From: Natronohydrobacter sp.
GTDB lineage: Bacteria; Pseudomonadota; Alphaproteobacteria; Rhodobacterales; Rhodobacteraceae
Direction of reading: 5' to 3'
Assembly (NCBI GenBank): GCA_030603695.1
Contig: JAUVXF010000006.1
Span: 87,311 to 151,310 of the forward strand
Length of the DNA stretch: 64,000 nucleotides
Shown: piece after piece, positions 1-9,099 of the stretch
Position numbering within the stretch: the stretch's first letter is position 1
How the letters are laid out: each line of letters begins with the position of its first letter
Translations under genes and position numbers: made by a program
The notes under the pieces: generated by a model
Databases searched by the model: none
Told to the model about the DNA's origin: nothing
Seen by the model: only the letters and a program-made list of their open reading frames with translations

Positions 1-137
1 AAAAACGCCGCTTTCCAACTGTCCCAAACCGGCCCTGCGGCGCGCAGCTGGTCACTATCCACCAGCGCCAGCGCCTGCCCGCCCATCAGTGCGCCCCCAA
101 GCACAGAGGCCGTGGCCAGAAAATCGCGTCGCTTCAT
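1..137 (-). CDS. bcsZ: BcsZ-like endoglucanase, N-terminal fragment (cut by window edge)
   Basis: Only the first 45 codons are present. The protein starts MKRRDFLATASVLGG, a twin-arginine-type signal, continues with a hydrophobic stretch and an alanine-rich cleavage region, and then reads PVWDSWKAAF, which resembles the start of family 8 glycosyl hydrolases. Its ATG overlaps the bcsB stop in an ATGA, so it is translationally coupled to bcsB. BcsZ is the periplasmic cellulase that accompanies BcsA and BcsB. The assignment rests mainly on operon position and the WxxWK start, because the catalytic domain lies outside the window. Confidence 0.72.
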   Translation of the reverse strand, partial: MKRRDFLATASVLGGALMGGQALALVDSDQLRAAGPVWDSWKAAF

Positions 138-2425
138 GTTTTGTGTTCCCGTGTTGAGATGACCAGCCGCAAGGCGATCAGCGCTGAAAGCGCGGCAATG
201 CCAAGCATGAGGATCGTGTAGAAAATGGGCCGCGCAGAAACGATATTGCCCAAGGCGGCGCGGAAATTATGCCGCGTCCAGGGTTCCAGCAATTGCGGCG
301 TGCGATCGGGCGCAAACCAGTTTGACCAAGCGCCATCATGTCCCAAAATGGACACCTGCCCGCGCGGCCCGGCCCCCAGCGCCCGCGCGCGGGCAATGGC
401 ATGCGCGATACTGCCCATATCGCTATCGGGGCCGCGCAGCATCCAGATGTCATCTGGCCGCTCTGGGTCTAGCTGGAACAAAACCGCCTGCCCGCGCTGC
501 TGCGCCAGCCACAGGTTCAGATCATCCCCGCTGGCAGGAAAAACACGGCCCATCAGGCGCAAGGCATGGTCTGACAGCGTGGCCCAGCCTGCGCCCAGCG
601 CAACCGACAGGCCGCGCGCCTCTGTCACCGGGGCGCGGAACGGGTCTAGCTCTGCTGGCGCGGCTTCGGCCAGAAGCGCAGGCGCGGCCTGTGGGGCCAG
701 AAGCGCGTTTTCCAAAAGCACGCGGTTGGCGCGGTATCGGCCAGTCGGGATTGAACCCATATCCTCTATCGCGATCAGATGCAGCGCAGCCGGGCGCGGT
801 GCCGCATGGCTGCGCGCAAGCGCTGCGGCCAACATGGCCTCGTCTATCGGGGCAAAGGCGCGGCTGCTCATATCGTTGCGCTGCAACGATCCGGGCGCAA
901 GGGCGGCAAAGGCATGGCCCATATCGGCAATCTTCATTGGCGGGCTGTAGGGCACATGCAGGGCCGAACTGCCGCCAATCTGCAAAAACGGCATCTCTTG
1001 CGCCGCGCAGGGCAGCGCGGGGGGATCACCGGGGACAAACATCTCGAAGCTCAGAACATTCAGCCCAGATTGCAGCGCGCGGGCCTCGAAATCTATGGGG
1101 AAGCGCGAAATGGGCTGCCCCCCTGCGCCGCGCAGTGGCAGCATCCGAACCGAGGTGTCATTCACCTTTACCAACAGAACAGACCCTTCGGGCAAGTCGG
1201 GCGCATAGGCATAATCCAGATAAATCCGCGCTTTGGCGGCAGTCAGGATCAGCCAATCCTCTGGCAGGCGGAAGGTGTGGTCACGCTGGGCATAGCGCTG
1301 GGCAAAGCGCTCTGTCTCTGCGCCGAAATCCGAAAAGGCAACCAGTTGTTGCGGCGCGATCAGAGGGGCGCGCTGGCCTTGGGCCTGGGGTTGCAGGGAG
1401 CCAAGAGCGGCAAACATATCCTCTGGCCGCGTGCCTTGGGCGATTTCCAGCACCATGACCAAGGCCCCATCCCCACCGCGCACAAACCGCGCGCGGCTTT
1501 GGGCGGCGGGCAACAGGGTTATGCGCGCAGCCGCCGGCACCTCTGGCGCGAGTGTCCAGAAATCGTGAAAGGCAAAGGCCAGCGGCGCGCCGCCCAGAAC
1601 CTGATTAAGCCGCGCAACAAGAAAGCCGCGCCAGATATCATCTTCGGCGCCCAAACCCTCCAGCCCGCGAATTTCAATCGCGCCTAGCCCCGCAGCCTGC
1701 GCGGCCAAGGCGATTAGAAAATCCTCTGCATCGGGCTGGTCTGGCGCATCTGGCGGGGCCAGAATCAGCCCGCTCTGGGCCAGATCAATATCCGTCCACA
1801 GATCGAAACTGGCCTCTGGCCCGCAGAAAATGCGATGATGCTGGCGAAATTCGATCTGCACATGGTTGCGCCCGGCCTGCAACAGCCCCGGCGCAATGGC
1901 CATGCGATCTGCCCCAAAAGCCGCGATATGGGTCAGGTTGCGCGTGCCAATCTCTTGCCCATTCACCCAAACCCGCAGGCCAGAGCGTTCGGGCAGATTG
2001 TTGATGCCCGACAGGGTGACAAGCTGCAATTGTGCGTCGCGGCTATTGGGCTGGGCATAAAGATCAAACTCCAGCACGGCGCGTTCGCCTGTAATGCGCG
2101 TAATGCCTGCCTGAACACGATAGGACAAATCCACCAGCCGCAACGGCGATATGCGCGGGGCGCGCTGCCCATCTTGCGTGCCGGGCGCGGCCAATTGTGC
2201 TTCGGCCACGCGGCGGGCGGGATCTATGCGCGCATCCAGCCCGATATCCAGCCCGCTATCGCGTGGCATGTCGGGCAAGAGCAGGCCGTCATTCTCTGGC
2301 AGCACAATCAGACCACCATCACCAGTTTGCGCAAGCACAGGGCCAAAACCCGCCGAAAGACAGGCCGCAAGCGCAAATATGCGCAGGGCGCATGGGGGTT
2401 TGGGCTGTGTGGGGACGCGAATCAT
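134..2425 (-). CDS. bcsB: Cellulose synthase periplasmic subunit BcsB
   Basis: This 763-residue protein is the periplasmic partner of the cellulose synthase BcsA. It has an N-terminal signal sequence (about residues 12-33, ending GPVLAQ), a long beta-rich periplasmic region with the expected carbohydrate-binding and flavodoxin-like domains, and one C-terminal transmembrane anchor (ILMLGIAALSALIALRLVI) near residues 735-755 that would pack against BcsA. Length and order match the Rhodobacter BcsB family. The gene overlaps bcsA by 4 bases upstream and the BcsZ-like gene downstream, so the proteins are probably made in step. BcsB is known to guide the glucan chain across the periplasm. Confidence 0.93.
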   Translation of the reverse strand: MIRVPTQPKPPCALRIFALAACLSAGFGPVLAQTGDGGLIVLPENDGLLLPDMPRDSGLDIGLDARIDPARRVAEAQLAAPGTQDGQRAPRISPLRLVDLSYRVQAGITRITGERAVLEFDLYAQPNSRDAQLQLVTLSGINNLPERSGLRVWVNGQEIGTRNLTHIAAFGADRMAIAPGLLQAGRNHVQIEFRQHHRIFCGPEASFDLWTDIDLAQSGLILAPPDAPDQPDAEDFLIALAAQAAGLGAIEIRGLEGLGAEDDIWRGFLVARLNQVLGGAPLAFAFHDFWTLAPEVPAAARITLLPAAQSRARFVRGGDGALVMVLEIAQGTRPEDMFAALGSLQPQAQGQRAPLIAPQQLVAFSDFGAETERFAQRYAQRDHTFRLPEDWLILTAAKARIYLDYAYAPDLPEGSVLLVKVNDTSVRMLPLRGAGGQPISRFPIDFEARALQSGLNVLSFEMFVPGDPPALPCAAQEMPFLQIGGSSALHVPYSPPMKIADMGHAFAALAPGSLQRNDMSSRAFAPIDEAMLAAALARSHAAPRPAALHLIAIEDMGSIPTGRYRANRVLLENALLAPQAAPALLAEAAPAELDPFRAPVTEARGLSVALGAGWATLSDHALRLMGRVFPASGDDLNLWLAQQRGQAVLFQLDPERPDDIWMLRGPDSDMGSIAHAIARARALGAGPRGQVSILGHDGAWSNWFAPDRTPQLLEPWTRHNFRAALGNIVSARPIFYTILMLGIAALSALIALRLVISTREHKT

Positions 2426-4854
2426 CTTCTGCCCTCCATCCCGCGCGACAGCACAAGGGCGCGGCGTTGCGCTTCGGTCAGGGTGGCCATCCCATCCAAC
2501 CCGGCAATGCCAAAACCGATATCAAAACCGGGATTGGGGATTTCGGGGTCAAAGGCCTCTCCGAATGCCAGCAAATGCGCGGGCTGAGACAATTCCATCT
2601 GGCCCAGACGCGCGCGCTCTGCCGCGGCACGGCGGCGCGCGGGTTCGGCCACAAGGGCGCGCAGCGTGTGATAGACAGAACTGACAGACAGCGCCGCCAC
2701 ATGGGCCATTCCGCGCAAAAGCGGCATGGGGGCGCTTTTGCCCGCGCGCACGCGCTCCCATGCGGCGCTGTCGCCAAAGATCAGATGGGCGATTGTTTCG
2801 CGCACATTCATGGGCTGGGCAGGATCAAAACGCAGGCCCACGATAATGCCGGAATTTACCCGCTCTACCCCGGCCACCTGCGCGCGAATGGCGTTTTCCA
2901 GATGCGGCGAGCGCGGAAATTCGGGGGTGAAATACAGCACATACCCCTTGGCGATGGAGAGAAGCTCTTTCACATCGGTATCCGGCCCCGCCACCAGCTT
3001 CAGCCGCGCGCCACTGGTAGAGGCATCAAGGATCGTGCCCGCCGCAAAGCTGAACTGCCCGCTGGAACCGATGGCAGCCACGGCAGGGGTGCTCATTTCC
3101 ACGCGCGGCACGCCGCGGCGCTGCTGGCGCTCTGCGACAGCGCGCAGCGCGGCGGACACGATCACAAAGTTGAACACCGCCCAGCCGCCCACAATGGACA
3201 AGATGGTGTGATCACCGGGAAACAGCACCCAGCGCACCGCCGCCGCCAGCACCGCCAGCCCCGCCAGAACCCATAGCGCCAGAAGCGGCTTGAAGATGGG
3301 AGAGATGAAATCTTCCTCCAGCACCTCGTCCTTGGCGGTGACGTTGAATTTCGCGCCGCGCGGGCGGAAGATGGTTCTCAGCACCACCCCCGCCAGATAG
3401 GGCGCTTGCGCGGTTTCATAGATTTCCGACATCAACGGCCAGCGCACCCGCGCATAAAGCGCATTCTGCACCATGAAACTGATCGCCATATAGGCGCCCA
3501 TATAGACCATCACCTCTTCAATCGTGGCCACAAAGATTTGCAGCCCGAAGAAGAGATACGCCAAGGGGGCCAGAATAAAGACCATCCGCACCAGCGGGAA
3601 TAACCAGAATGTCATGGAATTAAGGTAACAGAGACGCTGGCTCAGGCTCATACCCTTGCGGCGCAGGGGGTTTTTCAGCATCAGAAGCTGCATCATCCCC
3701 GCCGCCCAGCGCCCGCGCTGCTGGATGAAACTGACAAAGGTTTCGGGCTGAAGCCCCGCAATCATGGCGTGGTCAACATACATGCTTTTCCAGCCGCGCG
3801 AATGGATTTCCAGCGCGGTTTCAGCATCTTCCGTAATGGTTTCGCCTGCAAAACCGCCCACATCATCCAGCGCGGCCCGGCGCAAGACCGAAGCAGAACC
3901 GCAAAAGAACGCGCCGCCCCAGCGATCCAGCCCGCGATGGCCCAGATGGTAGAACATCTCATTTTCCGGCGGGCAATCGGGGCGAAAGCCGATATTGCGC
4001 TCTACCGGATCGGGGTTGAGGAAGAAATGCGGGGTCTGCACCAGAAAGAGTTTCGGGTCTTCCACGAAATAGCCCACGGTGCGGGCCAGAAAATCGCGCG
4101 CGGGCACGTGGTCTGCATCGAACACCACCACCAGATCACCGTTCAGCCGCTCCAGCGCGGCAGACATGTTGCCCGCTTTGGCATGTTCGTTGCGCGGGCG
4201 GGTGGAATAGACAACGCCCAATTCGGCGCAGAGGTCTTGCAACTCTGCCCGGCGCTGCCGCGCCTTGGCGGCAAGCACGGGATCATCACTGTTGCAGCGC
4301 TGATCTGTGCCGCCATCATCACACAGCACCACCGTGCGCTTGAGCGGCGGATAATGCATGTTCTTTGCCGCCGAAAGCGTGACGGCCAGCATTTCTGTAG
4401 GTTCGTTGTAACTGGGAACCAGAATATCCACTGTGGGCAAATCGGCTGCCGCTACTTTGGGCGGCAAGGTGCGGTTCACAGGATCGGCCGTAATGAAGGA
4501 ACTGATGAAAAAGACGAAAATCGCATAGGTTTCCACCGCGAAAAGGGCGATGGCGATGGTATAGGAAACGGGGTTTTCCGGCGCAGGCAGGGTTTCCGAT
4601 ACCCGCCAGAACCAATAGCGCATCACCACCGCGCTGGCGATGGCCAGCAGCAGGAACCGCGCGAGAATATGCTTGTTGGCAAAGGGCTTTAGCGCTGCAA
4701 CCGCCACGACAGCAAACAGCCCCAGCCCGCCTTGCACCGCCACAGAAGTGGGAATGCTGGCCAAAAGCGCCAGCGGCACGACCAAACCCACCCAGAGCAG
4801 CGCCAGCCCTGTTTCATGCGGCCTAAGCTTGCGTGTCGCGATCAATAAGCTCAT
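2422..4854 (-). CDS. bcsA: Cellulose synthase catalytic subunit (UDP-forming), c-di-GMP responsive
   Basis: An inner-membrane family 2 glycosyltransferase that polymerises UDP-glucose into cellulose. With the start at 4854 it has 810 residues. Visible motifs are DDG (179-181), DAD (246-248), TED (341-343), QxxRW (379-383), and the gating loop FNVTAKDE (503-510). A C-terminal PilZ domain carries RxxxR (580-584) and DxSxxG (610-615), the c-di-GMP binding residues, so allosteric activation by c-di-GMP is expected. About eight membrane helices flank the catalytic domain. The start was chosen for the AAGAGGG ribosome site about 9 bases upstream; a 33-residue upstream extension is possible but lacks hydrophobic character. 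The gene lies 13 bases after bcsN. Confidence 0.96.
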   Translation of the reverse strand: MSLLIATRKLRPHETGLALLWVGLVVPLALLASIPTSVAVQGGLGLFAVVAVAALKPFANKHILARFLLLAIASAVVMRYWFWRVSETLPAPENPVSYTIAIALFAVETYAIFVFFISSFITADPVNRTLPPKVAAADLPTVDILVPSYNEPTEMLAVTLSAAKNMHYPPLKRTVVLCDDGGTDQRCNSDDPVLAAKARQRRAELQDLCAELGVVYSTRPRNEHAKAGNMSAALERLNGDLVVVFDADHVPARDFLARTVGYFVEDPKLFLVQTPHFFLNPDPVERNIGFRPDCPPENEMFYHLGHRGLDRWGGAFFCGSASVLRRAALDDVGGFAGETITEDAETALEIHSRGWKSMYVDHAMIAGLQPETFVSFIQQRGRWAAGMMQLLMLKNPLRRKGMSLSQRLCYLNSMTFWLFPLVRMVFILAPLAYLFFGLQIFVATIEEVMVYMGAYMAISFMVQNALYARVRWPLMSEIYETAQAPYLAGVVLRTIFRPRGAKFNVTAKDEVLEEDFISPIFKPLLALWVLAGLAVLAAAVRWVLFPGDHTILSIVGGWAVFNFVIVSAALRAVAERQQRRGVPRVEMSTPAVAAIGSSGQFSFAAGTILDASTSGARLKLVAGPDTDVKELLSIAKGYVLYFTPEFPRSPHLENAIRAQVAGVERVNSGIIVGLRFDPAQPMNVRETIAHLIFGDSAAWERVRAGKSAPMPLLRGMAHVAALSVSSVYHTLRALVAEPARRRAAAERARLGQMELSQPAHLLAFGEAFDPEIPNPGFDIGFGIAGLDGMATLTEAQRRALVLSRGMEGRR

Positions 4855-4867
4855 GAAAACGGCCCTC

Positions 4868-5560
4868 TTAAAACAAATTCGATCGCGGAATTCCCAGACC
4901 AAAAGCGGCCGGCCCCAAAGGGGCCAAAGCCTGATCAATACCGCCCTGCACACAATTGCGCATCATCATGTCCAGATTGCTCACCCCGCGCGGCAGTGCG
5001 CGCGCGCCTGTCTGCGTCCGGCGCAGGGCCAGAACGCAGGTCATATCGCCGCCGGGGCGCAGAACAGCATAGGTAGAATCGCCAAACGTGTCAGAGCGCG
5101 CGGCAAGCGCGCTGTCAGTAATGCTGCCAAAGGGCGCGGGCGCACCGCCAAATTGCGCCAGCGCCTCTGTCAGAACAAGGGGGTTCTGGCCGCCTGCGCG
5201 GCGCGTCTGGGCGCGCAGCAAGATCACGTTTTCACCGGCAAGCGCGGTCAGGTTGGGCAGGGTCACGCGCTGTTCTATGGCCGCGCCCAAATCGCGCTCC
5301 ATCACCACAAGCGCATTGGGCGCATTCACAAAAGCACGGCTGGCGGGGATAATGCGGTATTCTGTCAGGGCCTCTGCCAATTCGGTGGGGCTGGAATTTT
5401 GCGACGGCAAGCCCATCTGGCACGCGGCCAACACATAGAAAACCGCCAATAGGGCCATGCCCCGCTGTGCATGGCGCGCCACGATGTGCCAAAGCGCATT
5501 GCTTCGGCCATTGCTTCGGGATGCCACGGATGGCGCGCGATGGTCGAAAGACCAGCTCAT
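4868..5560 (-). CDS. bcsN: Cellulose biosynthesis lipoprotein BcsN
   Basis: A 230-residue protein with the character of the alphaproteobacterial BcsN family, encoded directly ahead of bcsA. A hydrophobic segment (MALLAVFYVLAACQMG, about residues 35-50) ends in a lipobox LAAC, so the mature form is probably a lipoprotein. The ATG at 5560 has a good GAGG ribosome site, but it puts 34 charged residues before the signal, which is unusual. An internal GTG at 5482 or the ATG at 5458 would give a normal lipoprotein leader. The family's role in cellulose export is poorly defined. It is probably the first gene of the bcs operon. Confidence 0.78.
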   Translation of the reverse strand: MSWSFDHRAPSVASRSNGRSNALWHIVARHAQRGMALLAVFYVLAACQMGLPSQNSSPTELAEALTEYRIIPASRAFVNAPNALVVMERDLGAAIEQRVTLPNLTALAGENVILLRAQTRRAGGQNPLVLTEALAQFGGAPAPFGSITDSALAARSDTFGDSTYAVLRPGGDMTCVLALRRTQTGARALPRGVSNLDMMMRNCVQGGIDQALAPLGPAAFGLGIPRSNLF

Positions 5561-5863
5561 ATCTTGCCTCTGCCTCTATGCGCCGCCCTGTCTTTATGCA
5601 GGGTCAGCGCGGATTTGGCCCTCTTGCGGGGCCTCTTTGGAGCAGAGTTTACGGAAAATTAGGGCGTTTTGCAATCTTTATAGATAAACAAGTGCGCGGA
5701 AGATATATTTCGCCGCCGCACCGCCCCTTTTGCCCCCATGCCATGGGCGCGGGAGCAGAAGAAACACGAAATCTGGGGGATGGGGCCAAAGCAGGGGCCA
5801 GATACAGACAGACTGGCCCAGAATTGCGCCCTGTTGCGCCTGCGCAACAGGGCGGCCAAAGCC
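5561..5863. other. Intergenic stretch: bcs promoter region and 3' end of the HPF-like gene
   Basis: No gene is seen in these 303 bases. The part near 5650-5710 is AT-rich (gcaatctttatagataaac) and is the likely promoter region of bcsN. The part near 5827-5854 holds a strong hairpin listed separately. No c-di-GMP riboswitch-like structure is recognisable. Confidence 0.6.
5827..5854 (-). terminator. Strong hairpin downstream of the HPF-like gene
   Basis: A perfect 13-base-pair stem (CGCCCTGTTGCGC, 5827-5839, with its complement 5842-5854) with a two-base loop, starting 10 bases past the stop codon. There is no clear U-run, so it could be a terminator or a 3'-end stabiliser. Confidence 0.6.
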
Positions 5864-6181
5864 TTAGCGCCGGGCGCGCTGTTTTCCCAATTCTGTGTCC
5901 AGCACATTGCGCATTTTATCCACCGCGCCGGTGACTGCGGATTGAATCGTGGCGGCCGTATTGGTCGCGCTCAGGGGTTGGCGGTTTTCCAGTCGCACTT
6001 CCACCACGCAGCGCTTGTCATCGGGGCCGCTTTTCTCGGCATTGGTATCTTGCAAATGCACCTCAATGCGGGTGATCGTACCGGAAACCGCGCCCAGCTT
6101 GGACTCAAGCACCCCTTCCACAAAGCGCACGACATCCTCGCGCCCGGCAATATTATTGTCGGTATTGATCTGAATTTGCAT
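5864..6181 (-). CDS. HPF/RaiA-family ribosome-associated protein (short form)
   Basis: About 105 residues starting MQIQINTDNN at 6181, preceded by AAAGGA at good spacing. The pattern of an N-terminal strand, a helix (VVRFVEGVLESKL) and IEVHLQD and CVVEVRL strands fits the short hibernation-promoting factor/RaiA fold, which binds the 30S decoding region in resting cells. It lacks the C-terminal dimerisation domain of long HPF. A ten-residue upstream extension is open but unneeded. It is encoded downstream of folA with a gap of about 80 bases and may be read from its own promoter. Confidence 0.8.
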   Translation of the reverse strand: MQIQINTDNNIAGREDVVRFVEGVLESKLGAVSGTITRIEVHLQDTNAEKSGPDDKRCVVEVRLENRQPLSATNTAATIQSAVTGAVDKMRNVLDTELGKQRARR

Positions 6182-6264
6182 ATCGCATGTCCTTTCATCT
6201 GTAACACCCAAGACTTAGGCACGCACAAGCGCTTATACAATTACCCCTTCGCGCGTGTTGGCCA

Positions 6265-6756
6265 TCACAAGGGCGACAGGCGCAAATACTCCATCAATTC
6301 GCAAGCCGGGCCATCGGCGCGCAGGGGCACACAGGCATTCAGCCGCCAGTCCCGCGCGTCAAATTCGGGAAAGAATGTATCGGCATCGTGCAGATCAAGC
6401 GCGACTTCGGTTATCAGCAACCGATCTGCCAAGGGCAGAAAGGCCGCATATATCCCCGCGCCGCCAATGGCATAAATGCGCAAGTATCCCGCCGCATGCG
6501 CAGCCGGAATGGCCTGATCCAGCGGCAGGAACAAAACGCCGTCCTCTGCCGGGGCGGGCTGCGAGGTGACAACAATATTCAGCCGCCGGGGCAAAGGGCG
6601 CTTTGGCAGGCTTTCCCATGTGCGCCGCCCCATGATAACCGCGCCGCCCAGTGTTTCGCGCTGAAAGGCGGCCAGATCTTCGGGGGCATGCCACGGGATT
6701 GTATTATCCCGGCCAATCGCCCCACCCCGCGCGCGCGCCACGATCACCGAAATCAT
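6265..6756 (-). CDS. folA: Dihydrofolate reductase
   Basis: A 163-residue enzyme reducing dihydrofolate to tetrahydrofolate with NADPH. It starts MISVIVARARGGAIGRDN and shows the classic IPWHAPEDLAAF substrate segment, the MGRRTWESLP cofactor motif, and IYAIGGAGIYAAFLP. The length is normal for bacterial DHFR. The ATG at 6756 lies 4 bases after the thyA stop, giving the common thyA-folA pair in which DHFR regenerates the dihydrofolate released by thymidylate synthase. Confidence 0.96.
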   Translation of the reverse strand: MISVIVARARGGAIGRDNTIPWHAPEDLAAFQRETLGGAVIMGRRTWESLPKRPLPRRLNIVVTSQPAPAEDGVLFLPLDQAIPAAHAAGYLRIYAIGGAGIYAAFLPLADRLLITEVALDLHDADTFFPEFDARDWRLNACVPLRADGPACELMEYLRLSPL

Positions 6757-6760
6757 GGCG

Positions 6761-7540
6761 CTATACCGCCACCGGGGCTTTGATCGCGGGGTGCGGATCA
6801 TAGCCTTCGATCTGGAAATCCTCGAAGCGGAAATCGAAAATACTGTCAGGCTGGCGCAAAATCTGCATGCGCGGCAGGGGCCGGGTTTCGCGCGAAAGTT
6901 GGGTGTGCACCTGTTCCATATGGTTGGAATAGATATGCGCATCACCCATTGTGTGCACAAATTCCCCCGGCTCCAGCCCTGTTACCTTGGCCAGCATCAG
7001 TTGCAGCAGCGCATAAGAGGCAATGTTGAACGGCACCCCCAGAAACATATCTGCCGACCGCTGATAAAGCTGCACATGCAGCTTGCCGCCCAGAACCCGG
7101 ACTTGCCACAGCGTATGGCAGGGCGGCAGCGCCATATTGGGCACATCGGGGGGGTTCCAAGCTGATACAATCATACGGCGGCTATCGGGGGTTTCGCGGA
7201 TCTGGCGCAAGAGTTCGGAAATCTGATCCACCCCGCCAAAATCGCGCCACTGGCGGCCATAGACGGGGCCAAGATCACCCGCTGCATCGGCCCATTCATC
7301 CCAGATGGTGACGCCGTTTTCCTGCAAATAGCGAATGTTTGTGTCCCCCGACAGGAACCACAGCAATTCATGGATGATGGATTTCAGATGCACCCGCTTT
7401 GTGGTGACAAGGGGAAAGCCCTCTGCCAGATCATAGCGCATTTGCAGCCCGAAGACAGACAAAGTGCCCGTGCCTGTGCGATCATCAGACGGAACGCCAT
7501 GTTCCAGAATATACCGCAATCCATCCAGATACTGTTTCAT
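6761..7540 (-). CDS. thyA: Thymidylate synthase
   Basis: A 259-residue ThyA that methylates dUMP to dTMP using methylenetetrahydrofolate. It has the catalytic cysteine in LPPCHTLWQ, the phosphate-binding arginines in [13 protein letters not shown], and [23 protein letters not shown]. The start [12 protein letters not shown] is standard for the family. It is the first gene of the thyA-folA unit and is divergent from the glyoxalase gene across 133 bases. Confidence 0.97.
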   Translation of the reverse strand: MKQYLDGLRYILEHGVPSDDRTGTGTLSVFGLQMRYDLAEGFPLVTTKRVHLKSIIHELLWFLSGDTNIRYLQENGVTIWDEWADAAGDLGPVYGRQWRDFGGVDQISELLRQIRETPDSRRMIVSAWNPPDVPNMALPPCHTLWQVRVLGGKLHVQLYQRSADMFLGVPFNIASYALLQLMLAKVTGLEPGEFVHTMGDAHIYSNHMEQVHTQLSRETRPLPRMQILRQPDSIFDFRFEDFQIEGYDPHPAIKAPVAV

Positions 7541-7673
7541 GTCGCGCCCGGCCTACCATATGCTGTAGGCGCAGCTTACGCCGGATAGATGTGATTCTGA
7601 AACCCCCATTGCACTGCCCACCTTGGGCGCTATGATCTGCCCCAAGTGACGCACCAAAGGAAGGAAAACGGCA

Positions 7674-8096
7674 ATGCGCTATTTGCACACGATGGTGAGG
7701 GTAAAGGATCTGGATGCCTCTATCGCGTTTTACAAGCTTCTGGGGCTGGAAGAAACGCGCCGCCATGAGAGCGAGGCAGGCCGCTTCACGCTGGTCTTTC
7801 TCGCCCCGCCCGGCCAGCCCGAATGCCCGGTAGAGCTGACCTATAACTGGGACGGGGATGAGGGCCTGCCCTCTGACAGCCGCCATTTTGGCCATCTTGC
7901 CTATGCGGTGGACGATATTTACGCAACCTGCGCCAAATTGCAGGCCGCGGGCGTCACCATCAACCGCCCGCCGCGCGATGGGCATATGGCGTTTGTCCGT
8001 TCGCCCGACAATGTGTCCATCGAATTGCTGCAAGCGGGCGAACGCCTGCCCCCGCAAGAGCCTTGGGCCAGCATGGGAAATACAGGGCATTGGTAA
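7674..8096 (+). CDS. gloA: Glyoxalase I (lactoylglutathione lyase)
   Basis: A 140-residue vicinal-oxygen-chelate enzyme that converts the methylglyoxal-glutathione adduct to S-lactoylglutathione. Four likely metal ligands are visible: H5, E54 (CPVELTYN), H74 (FGHLAYAV) and E117 (VSIELLQ), matching the pattern of the Ni-dependent bacterial enzyme. An AAGGAAGG ribosome site sits about 8 bases before the ATG. The downstream rhomboid gene may be co-transcribed. Confidence 0.93.
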   Translation: MRYLHTMVRVKDLDASIAFYKLLGLEETRRHESEAGRFTLVFLAPPGQPECPVELTYNWDGDEGLPSDSRHFGHLAYAVDDIYATCAKLQAAGVTINRPPRDGHMAFVRSPDNVSIELLQAGERLPPQEPWASMGNTGHW

Positions 8097-8147
8097 GCCG
8101 CGCAAAGCCACTTGCATTGGCGCGGCGGCAATGTCAAAGCCGCGCCT

Positions 8148-8798
8148 ATGGGGCCTGAACATATCTCTTTGCCAACGCGCGCCAATGCGCCTGCCGTGAT
8201 CTGGCTGGTTGGCCTGACATGCCTGCCCGAAGTGGTGCTGACATTGCTGCAAGCGGGGCTTCTGGATGGTGACGCCTTGCGCCGCTGGACAGTGGTTTAT
8301 GGCGCGTTCTGGAATGGCCTGCTGTCAGATTGGCAGCCGCTTTACCCGCTGCAACCTACCGCCATGTTCGTAACCTATGCGTTTTTGCATGGCGGTTTTC
8401 TGCACCTGATCGGCAATATGGTGGTGGCGCTGGCCTTGGGCGGGATCGCAGTGGCGCGGGTGGGGCAGCAGGGGTTTTTGCTGCTCTATGCGCTCTCGGC
8501 CATTGGCGGGGGCGCGGCTTTTGCGCTGTTATCCAGCAGCGAGGCGCCGATGGTCGGGGCATCCGGCGCGGTATTTGGGCTGATCGGGGCGTGGCAATAT
8601 TGGGAATGGCAATTGCGCCGCCACCTTGGCAGCCCCTTGGGGCCTGTCTGGCGGCGGCTGGTGGGCTTGGCGCTGCTGAATGTGGTGCTATGGCTGTTGC
8701 TGTCGGGCCTGTTGGCATGGGAAGCGCATCTGGGCGGGTTTGTTGTGGGTGTGATTTTTGCCGCGCTGGTGACACCCAACCTGCGCTACCGCGTTTAA
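8148..8798 (+). CDS. Rhomboid family intramembrane serine protease
   Basis: A 216-residue polytopic membrane protein. The catalytic serine is in GASGAVFG (S139), the catalytic histidine in EAHLGGF (H194), and the helix-2 motif HLIGN (H86/N90) is intact, so it should be active. Six membrane segments are visible. The start is uncertain: ATG at 8148 was chosen over an upstream TTG at 8112, and neither has a clear ribosome site. The substrate is not deducible. Confidence 0.88.
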   Translation: MGPEHISLPTRANAPAVIWLVGLTCLPEVVLTLLQAGLLDGDALRRWTVVYGAFWNGLLSDWQPLYPLQPTAMFVTYAFLHGGFLHLIGNMVVALALGGIAVARVGQQGFLLLYALSAIGGGAAFALLSSSEAPMVGASGAVFGLIGAWQYWEWQLRRHLGSPLGPVWRRLVGLALLNVVLWLLLSGLLAWEAHLGGFVVGVIFAALVTPNLRYRV

Positions 8799-9099
8799 GG
8801 CGCTGGCGCGTCACGATAGGACAGGGCAGGCAGCTATCGGGGGGAAGGGGACATAGCCAAAGCCGCGCAGCGTCGGGCCGCGGTGCGGCGATCCTCCCGA
8901 AGAGCTAGGCGCTTTATGGTGGCAACGTCCGAACGAAACTGAAGCTATGCACCAGCGGCAGCCAAATCGCCGTGCCGGGGGGGCGGCCCGGCGATGCGCG
9001 GCGGGCTAAAGCCCTTGATTCCGCGCTTGGCGCGCTGCTCTACCGTCCCCCCAACCCGCTCAACCCTGCCCTTGTTCAGCCGCCGTCAGCTGCGCAGCA
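8799..9099. other. Gene-free stretch of about 300 bases with a REP-like palindrome
   Basis: No coding region can be supported on either strand. The stretch lies between the converging rhomboid and tpiA genes and holds a GC-rich imperfect palindrome (8966-8995) with an 11-base arm, followed by gggctaaagccc. It looks like a degenerate repeat element or structured RNA, but no known family was identified. Confidence 0.5.
8966..8995. repeat. REP-like imperfect palindrome
   Basis: ATCGCCGTGCC (8966-8976) pairs with GGCCCGGCGAT (8985-8995) with one mismatch across an 8-base G-rich loop. It sits in the gap between convergent genes, a usual place for REP elements. No second copy was noticed in this window. 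Confidence 0.45.

Noticed and set aside
5561..5863. c-di-GMP riboswitch ahead of the bcs operon
   Set aside because: No GEMM-type conserved core is visible; c-di-GMP control is explained by the BcsA PilZ domain.
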